Shown: one piece after another, positions 8,991 to 17,624 of the stretch
How the letters are laid out: every line of letters starts with the position of its first letter
Position numbering within the stretch: the stretch's first letter is position 1
Assembly: GCF_003627815.1 (NCBI RefSeq)
Contig: NZ_CP032698.1
Location: 434,001-498,000 of the forward strand
Reading direction: 5' to 3'
Origin: Streptomyces hundungensis
GTDB taxonomy: Bacteria; Actinomycetota; Actinomycetes; Streptomycetales; Streptomycetaceae
DNA: 64,000 nt
Program-made: the position numbers and the translations under genes
Notes under the pieces: generated by a model
Told to the model about the DNA's origin: nothing
Seen by the model: the letters and a program-made list of their open reading frames with translations, nothing else
Databases searched by the model: none

Positions 8991-9596
8991 CTAGTCGCCC
9001 ACGTGGTACTGGCCGGTCACCAGGAAGTACCGCATGTCCTCCGGGGTGCCGTCGAGCGCCTTGTTGCACGCCGCGCGGAGGGCAGTACTGATGCCCGGCC
9101 TGGCCAGGATGCGGGAGATGGCAACGCTGTCGTCTTCGGCCTGGGCGATGCGGTAGCCCGTGGTGATGAAGGTGCGCAGGGCTTCGGGGGTGTGGATGTT
9201 CAGGACTTTGTTGGCTTCGCGGATGACGGCGCGGTCGCCGTTTTGCTGGGCGATGCCGAGGATGCGGGAGACGGCGACGCTGTCGTCCTCGGCCTGGGCC
9301 AGGCGGTAGCCGGTGTCCAGGAACGCGCGCAATACCTCAGGGGTGCCCGCGTCGAGGGCCTTGTTGGCTTCGCGGACGACGGCTCTGTCGCCGTGTTGCT
9401 GAGCCGTGCCCAGGATGCGGGCCACCGCGACGCGGTCGTCGTCCTCGGAGGTGGCGGCCGTCGGTGTCCAGGACACCGCTGCGGTCGACGACGTCAGGGC
9501 CGGCGTACCCGCGGCGACGGCCGGGGTCGCTACGGCGAGCGCCGGGGCCAGGGCGGCGGCAGCGATGAGCAGGGCGGCGCGAGGGGTGGATCGCAT
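8991..9596 (-). CDS. Secreted ALF-repeat protein
   Basis: 201 aa. ATG 9596 is preceded by CGGAGA at usual spacing and starts a Sec signal peptide (MRSTPRAALLIAAAALAPAL ending at AVAAG). The mature part is built of three related repeats of about 45 residues: AEDDSVAVSRILGIAQQNGD, then EANKVL, TPEALRTFI and TGYR. This matches the short ALF repeat found in secreted actinobacterial proteins. These repeats are all-helical; their role is not established and the protein has no catalytic residues I can point to. It stands alone between two transposase fragments, and its intact frame and signal suggest it is still expressed. Confidence 0.75.
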   Translation of the reverse strand: MRSTPRAALLIAAAALAPALAVATPAVAAGTPALTSSTAAVSWTPTAATSEDDDRVAVARILGTAQQHGDRAVVREANKALDAGTPEVLRAFLDTGYRLAQAEDDSVAVSRILGIAQQNGDRAVIREANKVLNIHTPEALRTFITTGYRIAQAEDDSVAISRILARPGISTALRAACNKALDGTPEDMRYFLVTGQYHVGD

Positions 9597-9835
9597 GAGT
9601 CTCTGTCTCCGTGATCGAACTGATCGAACTGTGATGGGGGGAATCATCTGCGCTGCGGGACACCGCGTCACTGCCGCATGCAAGCAGTCTTTTCCCTCAT
9701 CTTCTTGCTCGACTCCTACCCAATACGGCGCTTACCGGATGACTTAACTCCGCTAAGAGGACTCCGTCAGGTCTTCCAGGCGGGTCTGTTTCGGAGGGAG
9801 GAGGACAGGCGGACGCACATGAAGTGATGCGTGTC

Positions 9836-9960
9836 GGGCGACGTTGGCGCTGTTCGTGGCGGACGTGTTCGCCTCGGAGCCGCGCAAGTACCAGCGGACC
9901 AAGGGCCACTGCTTTCCGCGGGGGCTGAAGCTGGACGGGCGGCGCAAGTCGATCCAGGCC
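9836..9960 (+). pseudogene. IS701-type transposase N-terminal scrap
   Basis: About 40 codons read ALFVADVFASEPRKYQRTKG then GLKLDGRRKSIQ, the typical start of one group of IS701-family transposases (catalytic domain absent). No start with a ribosome site is present and the homology ends abruptly at about 9960. Confidence 0.5.
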
Positions 9961-10412
9961 CCAGACCACCGGGGCCCTGCGTACCGTCTGACTGCCGCGT
10001 GGCCTTCGTCCGTCCCGGCGTGGCCGACGTCTTGACTGTGATGGCTGTCGAGCTGGCGATCATCAGCAACATGAGGCTGTACAGCCCGGAACTAGCCACC
10101 TACCGGCTCGAACACAGCTCCAAGCATCTCGTCGCCCGCTCCCTGGCCGCCTGGTCGATCGGACCAGCAGGCAGCCATCGCCATCCTCACCGCACTCGCC
10201 GGGCTGCTCACCGCCATCATCAGCCCACGCACTGCACTCACGGTCGCAGGACTGCGCATTTTGACCACACCACTCCTGCTTCCCCGACAGGACCGGGCGT
10301 CGCAGCACAGGACGGAACTGTCCCGCAACCACTCGTGACGCACCACAACTCGCCATCCTCAGAACGCAGCCGTCCATTGGACGAGGCCGCGCCGTTAGGG
10401 AGAAACGCTCGC
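9961..10412. other. 450 bp without an assignable gene
   Basis: Open frames here are short and mutually overlapping. One plus-strand frame reads ILTALAGLLTAIISPRTALT, a possible membrane segment, but it has no start or family context. I see nothing else. Confidence 0.4.
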
Positions 10413-10550
10413 GTGAGCACTGTCCACGTGTTTGACCCCACCCCCACCGCTCTTCTTGTCATGGACTACCAGACCGCGGTCCTGGCCTTTGCGCTCGAAC
10501 GCGAGGACCGCAGCATCATCTGCTTGCGACGCCTGCGAACCTCATTCTGA
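10413..10550 (+). pseudogene. Isochorismatase-family hydrolase, N-terminal fragment
   Basis: GTG at 10413 has GGGAG upstream and starts VSTVHVFDPTPTALLVMDYQ, the conserved opening strand of isochorismatase-like cysteine hydrolases with the catalytic Asp in VMDYQ. After about 28 codons the homology stops and the frame ends at 10550. The catalytic Lys and Cys are missing. The remnant abuts the C-terminal part of a TetR gene, so one deletion probably joined two formerly neighbouring genes. Confidence 0.55.
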
Positions 10551-10773
10551 AATGATCAGTACCGCCGAAGCGGCGGAGTTCGACGGCCGCAGCGGACCGG
10601 TGCGTGATGCCATCGCCGGCCTGGACTCACTCTGGCGCCGTGACCTGAGCATCCACATCCGTCACGCGGTCACCGTTGGCGAACTGCCGCCGGATACCGA
10701 CCCCGACCAACTGGTATATGAGCTAGGAGCTGTCCGGTCGATCATGTGACTACTCCGCGCCTGTGTCGTTGAT

Positions 10774-11711
10774 GTGGACATGGGGCGGGGCGATTTGACG
10801 GATGCCGAGTGGGAACGGCTGCGACCGTTCCTTCCGGTCAGCAACAGGCGTTGTGGCAGGTGGCGGGACCATCGGCAGGTGATCGACGGGATTCTGCACC
10901 GGGTGCGGACCGGCGTTCAGTGGCGTGACCTGCCTGAACGGTTCGGCCCGTGGAAGACGGTCTATGAACGCCACCGCATGTGGTCGGCCGACGGAACCTG
11001 GGAACGCCTGCTCCAGCAGGTCCAGGCCGAGGCCGATGCGGTCGGAGAGATCGACTGGGACATCTCGGTTGACTCCACCATCGTGCGGGCGCATCAGCAC
11101 GCCGCTGGCGCCCGCACCGAACCACCGCCGGCTCCCGCCTCAAAGGGGGACGCAGCGGCAGAACACCAGGGCGAAACGCCGTGGCAGAGCCTCGTCGCCC
11201 GCCTGGTGGAGGTGGTGCAGGAGGTGAGGGCCTGGGCCGCTCGCGGGGCGGGTTCACCACCAAGCTCCACCTGAGCGCAGACGGCCGCTGCCGCCCGCTT
11301 TCCCTCATCGTCACACCGGGACAGCGGGCGGACTGCACGCAGTTCAAGCCCGTGTTGGAGAAGATTCGCGTCCCGCGGATCGGGTCGGGCAGGCCGCGCA
11401 GGAAGCCTGACAGCCTCGCGGCGGACAAGGGTTACAGCAACGGCCCGTGCCGCGAGTACCTGCGGCGCCGGGGCATCCGGCACACGATTCCGGAGAAGAC
11501 CGACAGCCAGGCCGCCCGCCTGCGCAAAGGGTCATGCGGCGGACGGCCACCTGGCTTCGATGAAGAACGGTACAAGAAACGCAACACCGTCGAACGGGCG
11601 ATCAACCGGCTCAAGCACGCCAGAGCCGTGGCCACCCGCTACGACAAGCGCGGCTACGTCTTCCTCGGAACCGCAACCGCAGCAGCCCTCGTCATCTGGC
11701 TCCGAACATGA
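10774..11711 (+). CDS. IS5-family transposase, two frames joined by a -1 shift
   Basis: The first frame (10774-11274, GTG start, internal ATG at 10780) encodes DLTDAEWERLRPFLPVS and the first catalytic Asp region ISVDSTIVRAHQHAAGA. The second frame overlaps from about 11181 to 11711 and supplies GRSRGGFTTKLHLSADGR, LAADKGYSNGPCREYL with the second Asp, and the glutamate region RYKKRNTVERAINRLKHARA. The order and the one-base backward shift are normal for IS427-group IS5 elements, which make the full transposase by programmed frameshifting. The overlap is 94 nt and I see no classical A-rich slippery heptamer in it, so a plain mutation is not excluded. Confidence 0.8.
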
Positions 11712-11726
11712 GTGCCCGGGCGAGAC

Positions 11727-12041
11727 CTACGGCGTGTTCCTGCCCTTGCCGTTCCCACCGGCGAGCTGGCCAACCATCATGACTACGAGGCCAACCAGGA
11801 GAATCACGCCACCGATCAGCGTCCCTGTCGGTCGCGTGCCGGAGTCGCTGATCACCAGTCCGAACACCAGCTGCCAGCACAGCGCGAAGGCCACCACGAG
11901 CTGCCCCCAGCCGTAGAGCTGGGGAGCACGGACATGGCGCCGGTTCATGGGGAGCACCCATCCACGGGAAACGGCAGCAATGCCGGAGGCAGCGATGAGC
12001 AACGCCATCAGCACAAGAGGTATGGCGAGGTACAGCTTCAC
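11727..12041 (-). CDS. Small membrane protein, passenger inside the IS5-like element
   Basis: 104 aa from GTG 12041, chosen because AGGGAG lies five bases upstream. Three hydrophobic segments are visible: residues about 3-26 (YLAIPLVLMALLIAASGIAA), 45-65 (LVVAFALCWQLVFGLVI) and 77-97 (LIGGVILLVGLVVMMVGQLA), with a basic loop RGWVLPMNRRHVR and a charged tail. No family is recognised. It lies wholly between the terminal repeats and convergent to the transposase, so it moves with the element. Its function is unknown; possibilities include a small transporter subunit or a neutral cargo picked up by the IS. Confidence 0.65.
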   Translation of the reverse strand: MKLYLAIPLVLMALLIAASGIAAVSRGWVLPMNRRHVRAPQLYGWGQLVVAFALCWQLVFGLVISDSGTRPTGTLIGGVILLVGLVVMMVGQLAGGNGKGRNTP

Positions 12042-12689
12042 GGTCGCTCCCTGCAGGGTCGGGCCCACGCCCGACGCCAGCGTGATCATGACACCCCTCG
12101 CATGGCAGGTCCATCCCCTTGAGGAGCTCTGTGATCGACCGGACAGCTCCTAGTCGGGATCATGCTCGCTCTCAACCACTCCCTGCAACTCCATCACGAC
12201 AAGCACGCACCTGGACGCGCTTCTCGGCCGGGGTGACGTACTCGGTCACCTTGGGTCGCTTCAGCAGGTCGGTGGCGACCTGGGCTGCGACCTCGTCGTC
12301 CCGGGTCAGGTCGGCGACGGCCGCGACCTTCTCAGCCAGCGTCACCGGGCGGTCGACCCGCTGGCCCACCACGCGCTTGGCGCCGTCCGGCGTCCACTGC
12401 CGGGCTCCGGTGCGCGGGTTGAACGGCGCGTCCTCGATCGCCGCCCACCGCTCGTCCTCATCCGCGACCGATGCCAGGATCCGGTGAACCGTGAACGACA
12501 CCCCTTCCTTGCGATTGCCTTTGGGCCACCGGTTGGCGCGGTGTAGCGCCAGTCCTCCACGGTGCTCCGCTCCACGCCGATATCGTCCGCGAAGATCTGC
12601 AACGACTCCGCGACGGTGAACAGGTCCTCCGTGCCGTTGGGCATCGACCCGCCCCCGTTATGTTTTTCGCGGTCCTGCAAGAGGGCCGC

Positions 12690-12915
12690 TGGCCTCCGGG
12701 CCCGGTATGACTGTGTCCCCCTGTCGAAGGCATGACCTGGGGGGTGGTGTCACCGGGTCCGGGGGTGTTCGTCGGAGACGCTGATGAGAGGTCCGGCCAC
12801 CGTCCGGTCCGGCGCAATGCCGGACAGTTCGCGGGCGGCAGGTCTGCATAACGTGGATGCGCGAGCACGACACCCGAGCCGAGGCCGGCACCGTCAACTC
12901 CCCCGGAAGGGCGCG
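12690..12915 (+). ncRNA. Candidate IS110 bridge-RNA region
   Basis: IS110-group elements express a structured bridge RNA from the non-coding end upstream of the recombinase gene. This 226-bp stretch is non-coding, lies in that position and is rich in complementary segments, for example ggtccggccaccgtccggtccggc and the following gccggac. I cannot fold it or identify the guide loops by eye. The location is the main argument. Confidence 0.25.
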
Positions 12916-14133
12916 ATGTTCGAGATCGAAGACGTGGGCGTGTTCCTCGGCCTGGACGTCGGCAAGTCCACCCATCACGGACACGGGCTCACCCCGACCG
13001 GGAAGAAGATCTGCGATAAGCCGCTGCCCAACAGCGAGCCGAAGCTGCGGACCGTGTTCGACAAGCTGACCGCGAAGTTCGGCACCGTCCTGGTCATCGT
13101 GGACCAGCCCGCCTCCATCGGCGCGCTGCCCCTGGCCGTCGCCCGCGACGCCGGCTGCCGCGTCGCCTACCTGCCCGGCCTGGCAATGCGACGGATCGCC
13201 GACCTTTACCCCGGCGAGGCCAAGACCGACGCCAAGGACGCGGCCGTCATTGCCGACGCCGCACGAACCATGCCCCACACCCTGCGCTCGCTCGAACTGA
13301 CCGACGAGATCACCGCCGAGCTGACCGTCCTGACCGGCTTCGACCAGGATCTGGCCGCCGAGGCCACCCGCACCAGCAACCGGATACGCGGCCTGCTCAC
13401 CCAGTTCCACCCGTCGCTGGAACGGGTCCTGGGACCCCGCCTGGACCACCAGGCCGTGACCTGGCTCCTGGAACGTCACGGATCCCCGGCCGCTCTGCGC
13501 AAAGCCGGCCGACGCCGCCTCGTCGAGCTGATCCGGCCCAAGGCCCCGCGCATGGCCGCACGGCTGATCGACGACGTCTTCGACGCCCTGGACGAGCAGA
13601 CCGTGATCGTTCCCGGCACCGGCACCCTCGACATCGTGGTCCCGTCCCTGGCCCGCTCGCTCGCCGCCGTCCACGAACAGCGCCGGGCCCTGGAAGCCCA
13701 GATCAACACCCTGCTGGAGGCCCACCCTCTTTCCCAGGTCCTGACCTCGATGCCCGGCGTCGGCGTCAGGACCGCCGCAGTCCTGCTGACCACCGTCGGC
13801 GACGGCACCAACTTCCCCACCGCCGCCCACCTCGCCTCCTACGCCGGCCTCGCTCCGGCCACCCGGCAATCCGGAACCTCAATCCACGGCGAACACGCAC
13901 CCCGAGGCGGCAACCGGCAGCTCAAACGCGCAATGTTCCTGTCCGCCTTCGCCTGCATGAACGCCGACCCCGCCTCCCGGACCTACTACGACAAGCAACG
14001 CGCCCGCGGCAAGACCCACACACAAGCCCTCCTCCGCCTCGCCCGCCAACGCATCAGCGTCCTGTTCGCCATGCTCCGCGACGGCACCTTCTACGAGTCC
14101 CGGACAACGAATCACGCCGAACTCGCCGCATAA
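12916..14133 (+). CDS. IS110-family transposase (DEDD/serine recombinase)
   Basis: 405 aa. ATG 12916 has GGAAGG five bases upstream; the frame is open further upstream without support. The N-terminal RuvC-like DEDD domain shows VFLGLDVGKSTHHGHGL (first Asp), LVIVDQPASIGALPLAV and AKTDAKDAAVIADAAR (last two Asp). A helical coiled region (about 150-290) precedes the C-terminal Transposase_20 domain with LTSMPGVGVRTAAVLLTTVG, YAGLAPATRQSGTSIHGEHA and RGGNRQLKRAMFLSAF; the Ser of QSGTS is the expected nucleophile. All parts are present at normal family length, so it may be active. Confidence 0.9.
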   Translation: MFEIEDVGVFLGLDVGKSTHHGHGLTPTGKKICDKPLPNSEPKLRTVFDKLTAKFGTVLVIVDQPASIGALPLAVARDAGCRVAYLPGLAMRRIADLYPGEAKTDAKDAAVIADAARTMPHTLRSLELTDEITAELTVLTGFDQDLAAEATRTSNRIRGLLTQFHPSLERVLGPRLDHQAVTWLLERHGSPAALRKAGRRRLVELIRPKAPRMAARLIDDVFDALDEQTVIVPGTGTLDIVVPSLARSLAAVHEQRRALEAQINTLLEAHPLSQVLTSMPGVGVRTAAVLLTTVGDGTNFPTAAHLASYAGLAPATRQSGTSIHGEHAPRGGNRQLKRAMFLSAFACMNADPASRTYYDKQRARGKTHTQALLRLARQRISVLFAMLRDGTFYESRTTNHAELAA

Positions 14134-14343
14134 CCCACCACCCGAACCACCCCAAACCCGACAGGAATGCCTTGACGAACGACATAGAGGCACCCCCCGG
14201 ACGCATCAGCTCGATCTCCAAGGCCATGTCGCCCAGGGCGAACTGGGCGCGGGCGACCTGTGCGATCAGGTCCTTGGCCTGCGCGACGAGCTGTTCGTAC
14301 GGTGCCGGGTGACGTTCCCGACCCGGTCCTTCACCTCGGTCAT

Positions 14344-14970
14344 GACGACCACCACCCTCACAGGGCTCGGCCCGGCCGCTCAGGATGCGACCGGTCGAAA
14401 GGGGCGCCGGCCCCGGTCACCCACCACCCTCGCGTGAGCCCGCCCGGCGCAGACCGAGCGCGAGCCGGGAGCACCTGAAGCACCGCCCAAAGACCCCAAC
14501 CACCCTGTAAAACAAGGGGTGTTGAAGGTTCAGGCGAGGCGTTCGCAATACCACCTCCGGCCTGACCAGATCAACGAACACCAGGCGGGCGCTTGCCCCC
14601 GGCACACCGGGCCGATACCGCTCGGTCCCCAGGCACCACTCCCCGCCTTGACAACGCTGGACTAGCAGAAGCGAGGCTCGTCGCCGCCAACTGGCCCGGT
14701 TGAATGGCCGTTCTCATCCCAACGAAGCGTCCACTCAGCGGGCCAACGGACTATCGATGAACCACACTCCCACGCTCCTCACGGCTCTCGCCCCCCGCCA
14801 GCTGAACCACTGAACCTGGAAGTTTGAGCGGTCACGTGCACAAGAATGGTGCACCCTGCATTTCCAAGATGCACCATTCACTGTTGATCACGCACCGGGT
14901 GGGTGGCACTTTGACAGATTATGTCATGGCGCCCCACCAGCTCGTTCATGTTCCGCGCGCGACGTCGACA
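14344..14970. other. 630 bp with no assignable gene
   Basis: Upstream of the DUF6192-type remnant. Short frames on both strands do not match families I know. The right third is less GC-rich and may contain the lost left end of the ISL3 remnant that starts near 14973, but I cannot place a terminal repeat. Confidence 0.4.
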
Positions 14971-14972
14971 CG

Positions 14973-15571
14973 TTGTTGGTCAAGGTCACCCAGCGACGCA
15001 CCCTGCTGGACGACTACAAGCCCTATCTCTACGAACGCTTCACCCAAGGCTGCCGCAACGCCAGCCTGCTCTTCCGAGAAGTCCGTTACCAGGGATTTCT
15101 CGGAGAACGCACCGGCGTCAACCGATACATCCGCCAGCTGAAGCAGGGCCTCGAGACCGCCCCTCCCACACTCGCCCTGCCCAAACCACGGCGGGCACTT
15201 CGCTGGGTGATGACACACCCCGACCGGCTCCGGCCACACGAAGTCCTCGGCCTCAAGGCGCTCCGGGCCGCCTGCCCCGAGCTCGACGCAGCCGTCGAGC
15301 ACGTGCGGACCTTCGCCGCCCTCATGCACGACCGACGCGGGCAAGACGTCTTCGACTGGATCGAGCAGGTCCACAACAGCGACTTGCCATCGCTACAGCA
15401 GTTCGCCCGCGGTCTCCTCCACGACCAGGACGCCGTCGTCGCCGCCTCTCCTCAACCCGGATCTCAGGCCAAGTCGAAGGACAGGTCACCAGAGTCAAGC
15501 TGATCAAGCGAGCCGGATATGGCCGGGCCAAACTCGACCTCCTCCGAACTCGGATCCTCCTCAGAACCTGA
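14973..15571 (+). pseudogene. ISL3-family transposase, C-terminal half, frameshifted
   Basis: The frame reads RRTLLDDYKPYLYERFTQGC and RNASLLFREV, then HEVLGLKALRAACPELDAAV and DVFDWIEQVHNSDLPSLQQF. These are the central and C-terminal DDE domain of ISL3 transposases, including the conserved YKPYL..R...G...A. The N-terminal zinc-finger/HTH part is missing. Near 15455 the frame shifts, and the true C-terminus SGQVEGQVTRVKLIKRAGYG with RAKLDLLRTRILL continues in the next frame to 15571. The catalytic Glu of this family lies in the SGQVEG motif after the shift. Not functional. Confidence 0.7.
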
Positions 15572-16072
15572 CCACCATCCGTCACAAGATCAGCGACAGA
15601 GTCCGTTCGTCCGTACGTGACTGGGCACGTTCACGTGTACGCCGACACCCGGTGACCTATCCCGAAACCGTCACCCTCGCCACCTTGCCGAACCAACCGC
15701 ATCGCACCATCGACGACGCTCTCAGCCTCATCGCTCACCGACTCGGGCTGCCCACCTGGCCAGCAACGCGAACGACCCCCTCCGCGTCTTCCTCACCCAC
15801 ACACGCCACTGACCAGCACCATCCGCAACCCCAAACCCCCAGAGAACGCAGCCCCCTATAGACGTGCCACCACACCTACGAGAAAACCAAGATCAATCCC
15901 ACGGAACCACCGGACCGCAGACCAAGCCCCCGAACAACCAAACCGAACACGCCTCCAGACCGCGCCCACCACGCCTAAACGCAGCGTCCTCAGCTATCCC
16001 GAGTCCCACTCCAGAGAGGGGACACCAGACCAAAGCAGCCCACCTCCCTGAAGATCACTGTTCCGTCACAAC
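15572..16072. other. 500 bp without an assignable gene
   Basis: One plus-strand frame (15652-15861) contains HRTIDDALSLIAHRLGLPTW, which looks protein-like, but it has no usable ribosome site and the rest is low-complexity Pro/Thr/His. I see no terminator or repeat that would mark an IS end. Confidence 0.4.
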
Positions 16073-16392
16073 TCACCATGTCACCGGAACCTCCCGCAGC
16101 GCGTGTACCACCGAACCGACCTTGAACCTCAGCGCGCTCGGCTCCACGGCCAGTGCAAGCTCGGGAAAGCGGTTCAGCAGCATGGGCAGCCCGAGGGTGA
16201 GCTCGAGGCGTGCCAGAGGTGCTCCCAGACAATGGTGGATGCCGTGCCCGAAGGCGAGGTGATGGGAGGTATTCCGGTGATATCCAATCGGCCGGGCCTA
16301 TCGACGAGAGCGGCGTCGTGGGGGCCTCCCCCTGAGTGGTGGACACGCTGATACTGGATCTGCTTGATCCGGAGGAAGCGAGAAGACCGCCG

Positions 16393-16734
16393 ATGGCGCT
16401 GAAGGACTACTCGGACGAATTCAAGGCCGATGCCGTGGCCCTGTACGAGTCCACACCCGGGGCGACGTACAAGAGCATCGCCGCTGACCTGGGCATCAAC
16501 CGGGCGACCCTGCGCGAGTGGGTGCTGCGGGACCGCGAACGCCGTGGCGTCACCGCCGCACCTGCGCGGCCTGCCTCTCCGCCGGCGGCGATCGCGTCCG
16601 CTGACCCGGACGAGCGGGTCCGCCGCCTGGAGGCGCGGGTGGCCGAGCTCGAGGCGAGTGAGCGCAAGCTCGCGACCGAGCGGGACATCCTGCGCAAGGC
16701 GGCCAAGTATTTCGCCGGAGAGACGAACTGGTGA
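16393..16734 (+). CDS. IS3 OrfA (transposase HTH subunit)
   Basis: 113 aa from ATG 16393; an in-frame GTG at 16336 is possible but lies just inside the terminal repeat. It has the Tnp_1-type HTH: YSDEFKADAVALYESTPGAT and SIAADLGINRATLREWVLRD, then a leucine-zipper helix at the end (VRRLEARVAELEASERKLAT). It binds the IS ends and pairs with OrfB. The stop overlaps the OrfB start as GTGA, so OrfB is probably made by translational coupling, although IS3 elements commonly also make a fusion by -1 frameshift. Confidence 0.85.
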   Translation: MALKDYSDEFKADAVALYESTPGATYKSIAADLGINRATLREWVLRDRERRGVTAAPARPASPPAAIASADPDERVRRLEARVAELEASERKLATERDILRKAAKYFAGETNW

Positions 16735-17624
16735 GCCGCTTCCAGTTCGTCCACGACCACCGGAACACCTATGAGGTGAAGCGGCTCTGCCACGTCCTGG
16801 ACGTCAGCCGGTCCAGCTACTACAAGTGGTGCGCCGGCGCCGAAGCCCGCGCCGCCCGGCAGCGCCAGGACGTGGCCCTGGTCAAGGAGATCCGCCGGGT
16901 TCACGGCGAGTCCGGCGGCGCCTACGGCTCCCCGCGGGTGACCGCCGAGCTCCGCGAGAACGGCCACCGAGTCAACGAGAAGCGGGTCGCCCGGGTCATG
17001 CGGGCGTTCTCGATCACCGGGATCCGCCTGCGCAGACGGGTCCGCACGACCGTCCCGGACCCGGCCGCGGGGACCGTCCCCGACCTGTTCGGCCGGGACT
17101 TCACCGCCACCGAGCCCGGGCGCAAGCTCATGGGCGACATCACCTATCTCCCGCTCCAGGGAGGGAAGTTCCTCTACCTCGCGACGGTGCTGGACTGCTT
17201 CAGCCGCAAAATTGTCGGCTGGTCCATCGCCGACCACATGCGCACGGACCTGGTCGCCGACGCGTTGCGGATGGCCGCCCGCACCCGCGGCTCACTGGAA
17301 GGCGCGGTCTTTCACTCCGATCACGGAGCCCAGTACGGATCCAGGGCCTACGCCGGCCTCTGCGACCAGCTCGGGGTGACCCGGTCGATGGGCGCGGTCG
17401 GCACCAGCGCCGACAACGCCGCCTGCGAGAGCTTCCACGCCTCCCTGAAACGCGAGACCCTCCAGGGCGACCACGACTACGGCGACGCCACCACCTGCCG
17501 CCGCACCGTCTTCGCCTGGCTGACCCGCTACAACACCCGCCGCCGGCACTCCACCAACGGCCACCTCAGCCCCGACGCCTACGAACGACGACACCACAAA
17601 GCTAAACTCACGCTCGCCGCGTGA
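16731..17624 (+). CDS. IS3 OrfB (DDE integrase-type transposase)
   Basis: 297 aa. An N-terminal HTH_21 region (VSRSSYYKWCAGAEA, SGGAYGSPRVTAELRENGHR) precedes an rve catalytic core. The DDE residues are visible in GRKLMGDITYLPL, GAVFHSDHGAQYGSRAY and NAACESFHASLKRETL. The C-terminal RYNTRRRHSTNGHLSPDAYE is typical of the family. All motifs are intact. With OrfA it catalyses copy-out transposition of this element; a second identical gene lies at 48410. Confidence 0.9.
   Translation: MSRFQFVHDHRNTYEVKRLCHVLDVSRSSYYKWCAGAEARAARQRQDVALVKEIRRVHGESGGAYGSPRVTAELRENGHRVNEKRVARVMRAFSITGIRLRRRVRTTVPDPAAGTVPDLFGRDFTATEPGRKLMGDITYLPLQGGKFLYLATVLDCFSRKIVGWSIADHMRTDLVADALRMAARTRGSLEGAVFHSDHGAQYGSRAYAGLCDQLGVTRSMGAVGTSADNAACESFHASLKRETLQGDHDYGDATTCRRTVFAWLTRYNTRRRHSTNGHLSPDAYERRHHKAKLTLAA

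Larger units (their letters stand above)
10723..12153 (+). mobile_element. IS5-like (IS427-group) element with passenger gene, flanked by CTAG
   Basis: The element body is 10727-12149 with perfect 18-bp terminal inverted repeats: gagctgtccggtcgatca at the left end and its complement at 12132-12149. A CTAG direct repeat (10723-10726 and 12150-12153) is the target duplication, confirmed by rejoining of the interrupted TetR frame. Besides the two-frame transposase it carries a minus-strand membrane-protein gene (11727-12041), so at 1.42 kb it is longer than a minimal IS5-type element. Confidence 0.85.
10552..12225 (+). pseudogene. TetR-family regulator C-terminal remnant, split by an IS5-like element
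   Basis: Left piece 10552-10726 encodes AAEFDGRSGPVRDAIAGLDS and LPPDTDPDQLVYEL, the ligand-domain end of a TetR repressor. Right piece from 12154 continues in frame as VGIMLALNHSLQLHHDKHAP. Removing the element and one copy of CTAG gives a seamless ...VYELVGIMLALNH... reading frame, proving the insertion point. The DNA-binding N-terminus is missing, replaced by the isochorismatase scrap, and the tail runs into the convergent DUF6192-type pseudogene near 12225. Non-functional. Confidence 0.75.
12657..14195 (+). mobile_element. IS110-family element inserted in a DUF6192-type gene
   Basis: The boundaries come from rejoining the interrupted host gene: sequence left of about 12656 ends in gacccgccccc and right of about 14196 begins ccccggacgcatcag, both parts of one original C-run. 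Inside are a 405-aa DEDD recombinase and about 250 bp of non-coding DNA upstream of it. No terminal inverted repeats are evident, as is normal for the IS110 family. The exact ends are ambiguous by a few bases because of the C-run. Confidence 0.75.
12172..14343 (-). pseudogene. DUF6192-type gene, split by IS110 and frameshifted
   Basis: Minus-strand pieces read outward from 14343: YEQLVAQAKDLIAQVARAQF then ALGDMALEIELMRPGG. After the IS110 element they resume at about 12656 with GGSMPNGTEDLFTVAESLQ, RSTVEDWRYTA and, in another frame, NRWPKGNRKEGVSFTVHRIL and NPRTGARQWTPDGAKRVVG. The order matches a Streptomyces DUF6192 (RacO-like) protein. Two additional frame disruptions are visible, near 14310 (probably one lost G) and near 12545 (two extra bases, GC duplicated). 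The C-terminus is missing at the junction with the TetR remnant. The IS110 sits at a G/C-run after MRPGG. Confidence 0.7.

Noticed and set aside
9831..10550. A 239-aa plus-strand protein
   Set aside because: It crosses a transposase scrap, an unassigned region and an isochorismatase remnant in different frames; no single family explains it.
12658..13869. 403-codon minus-strand frame inside IS110
   Set aside because: Antisense to the recombinase with DEDD motifs; Gly/Val-rich shadow.
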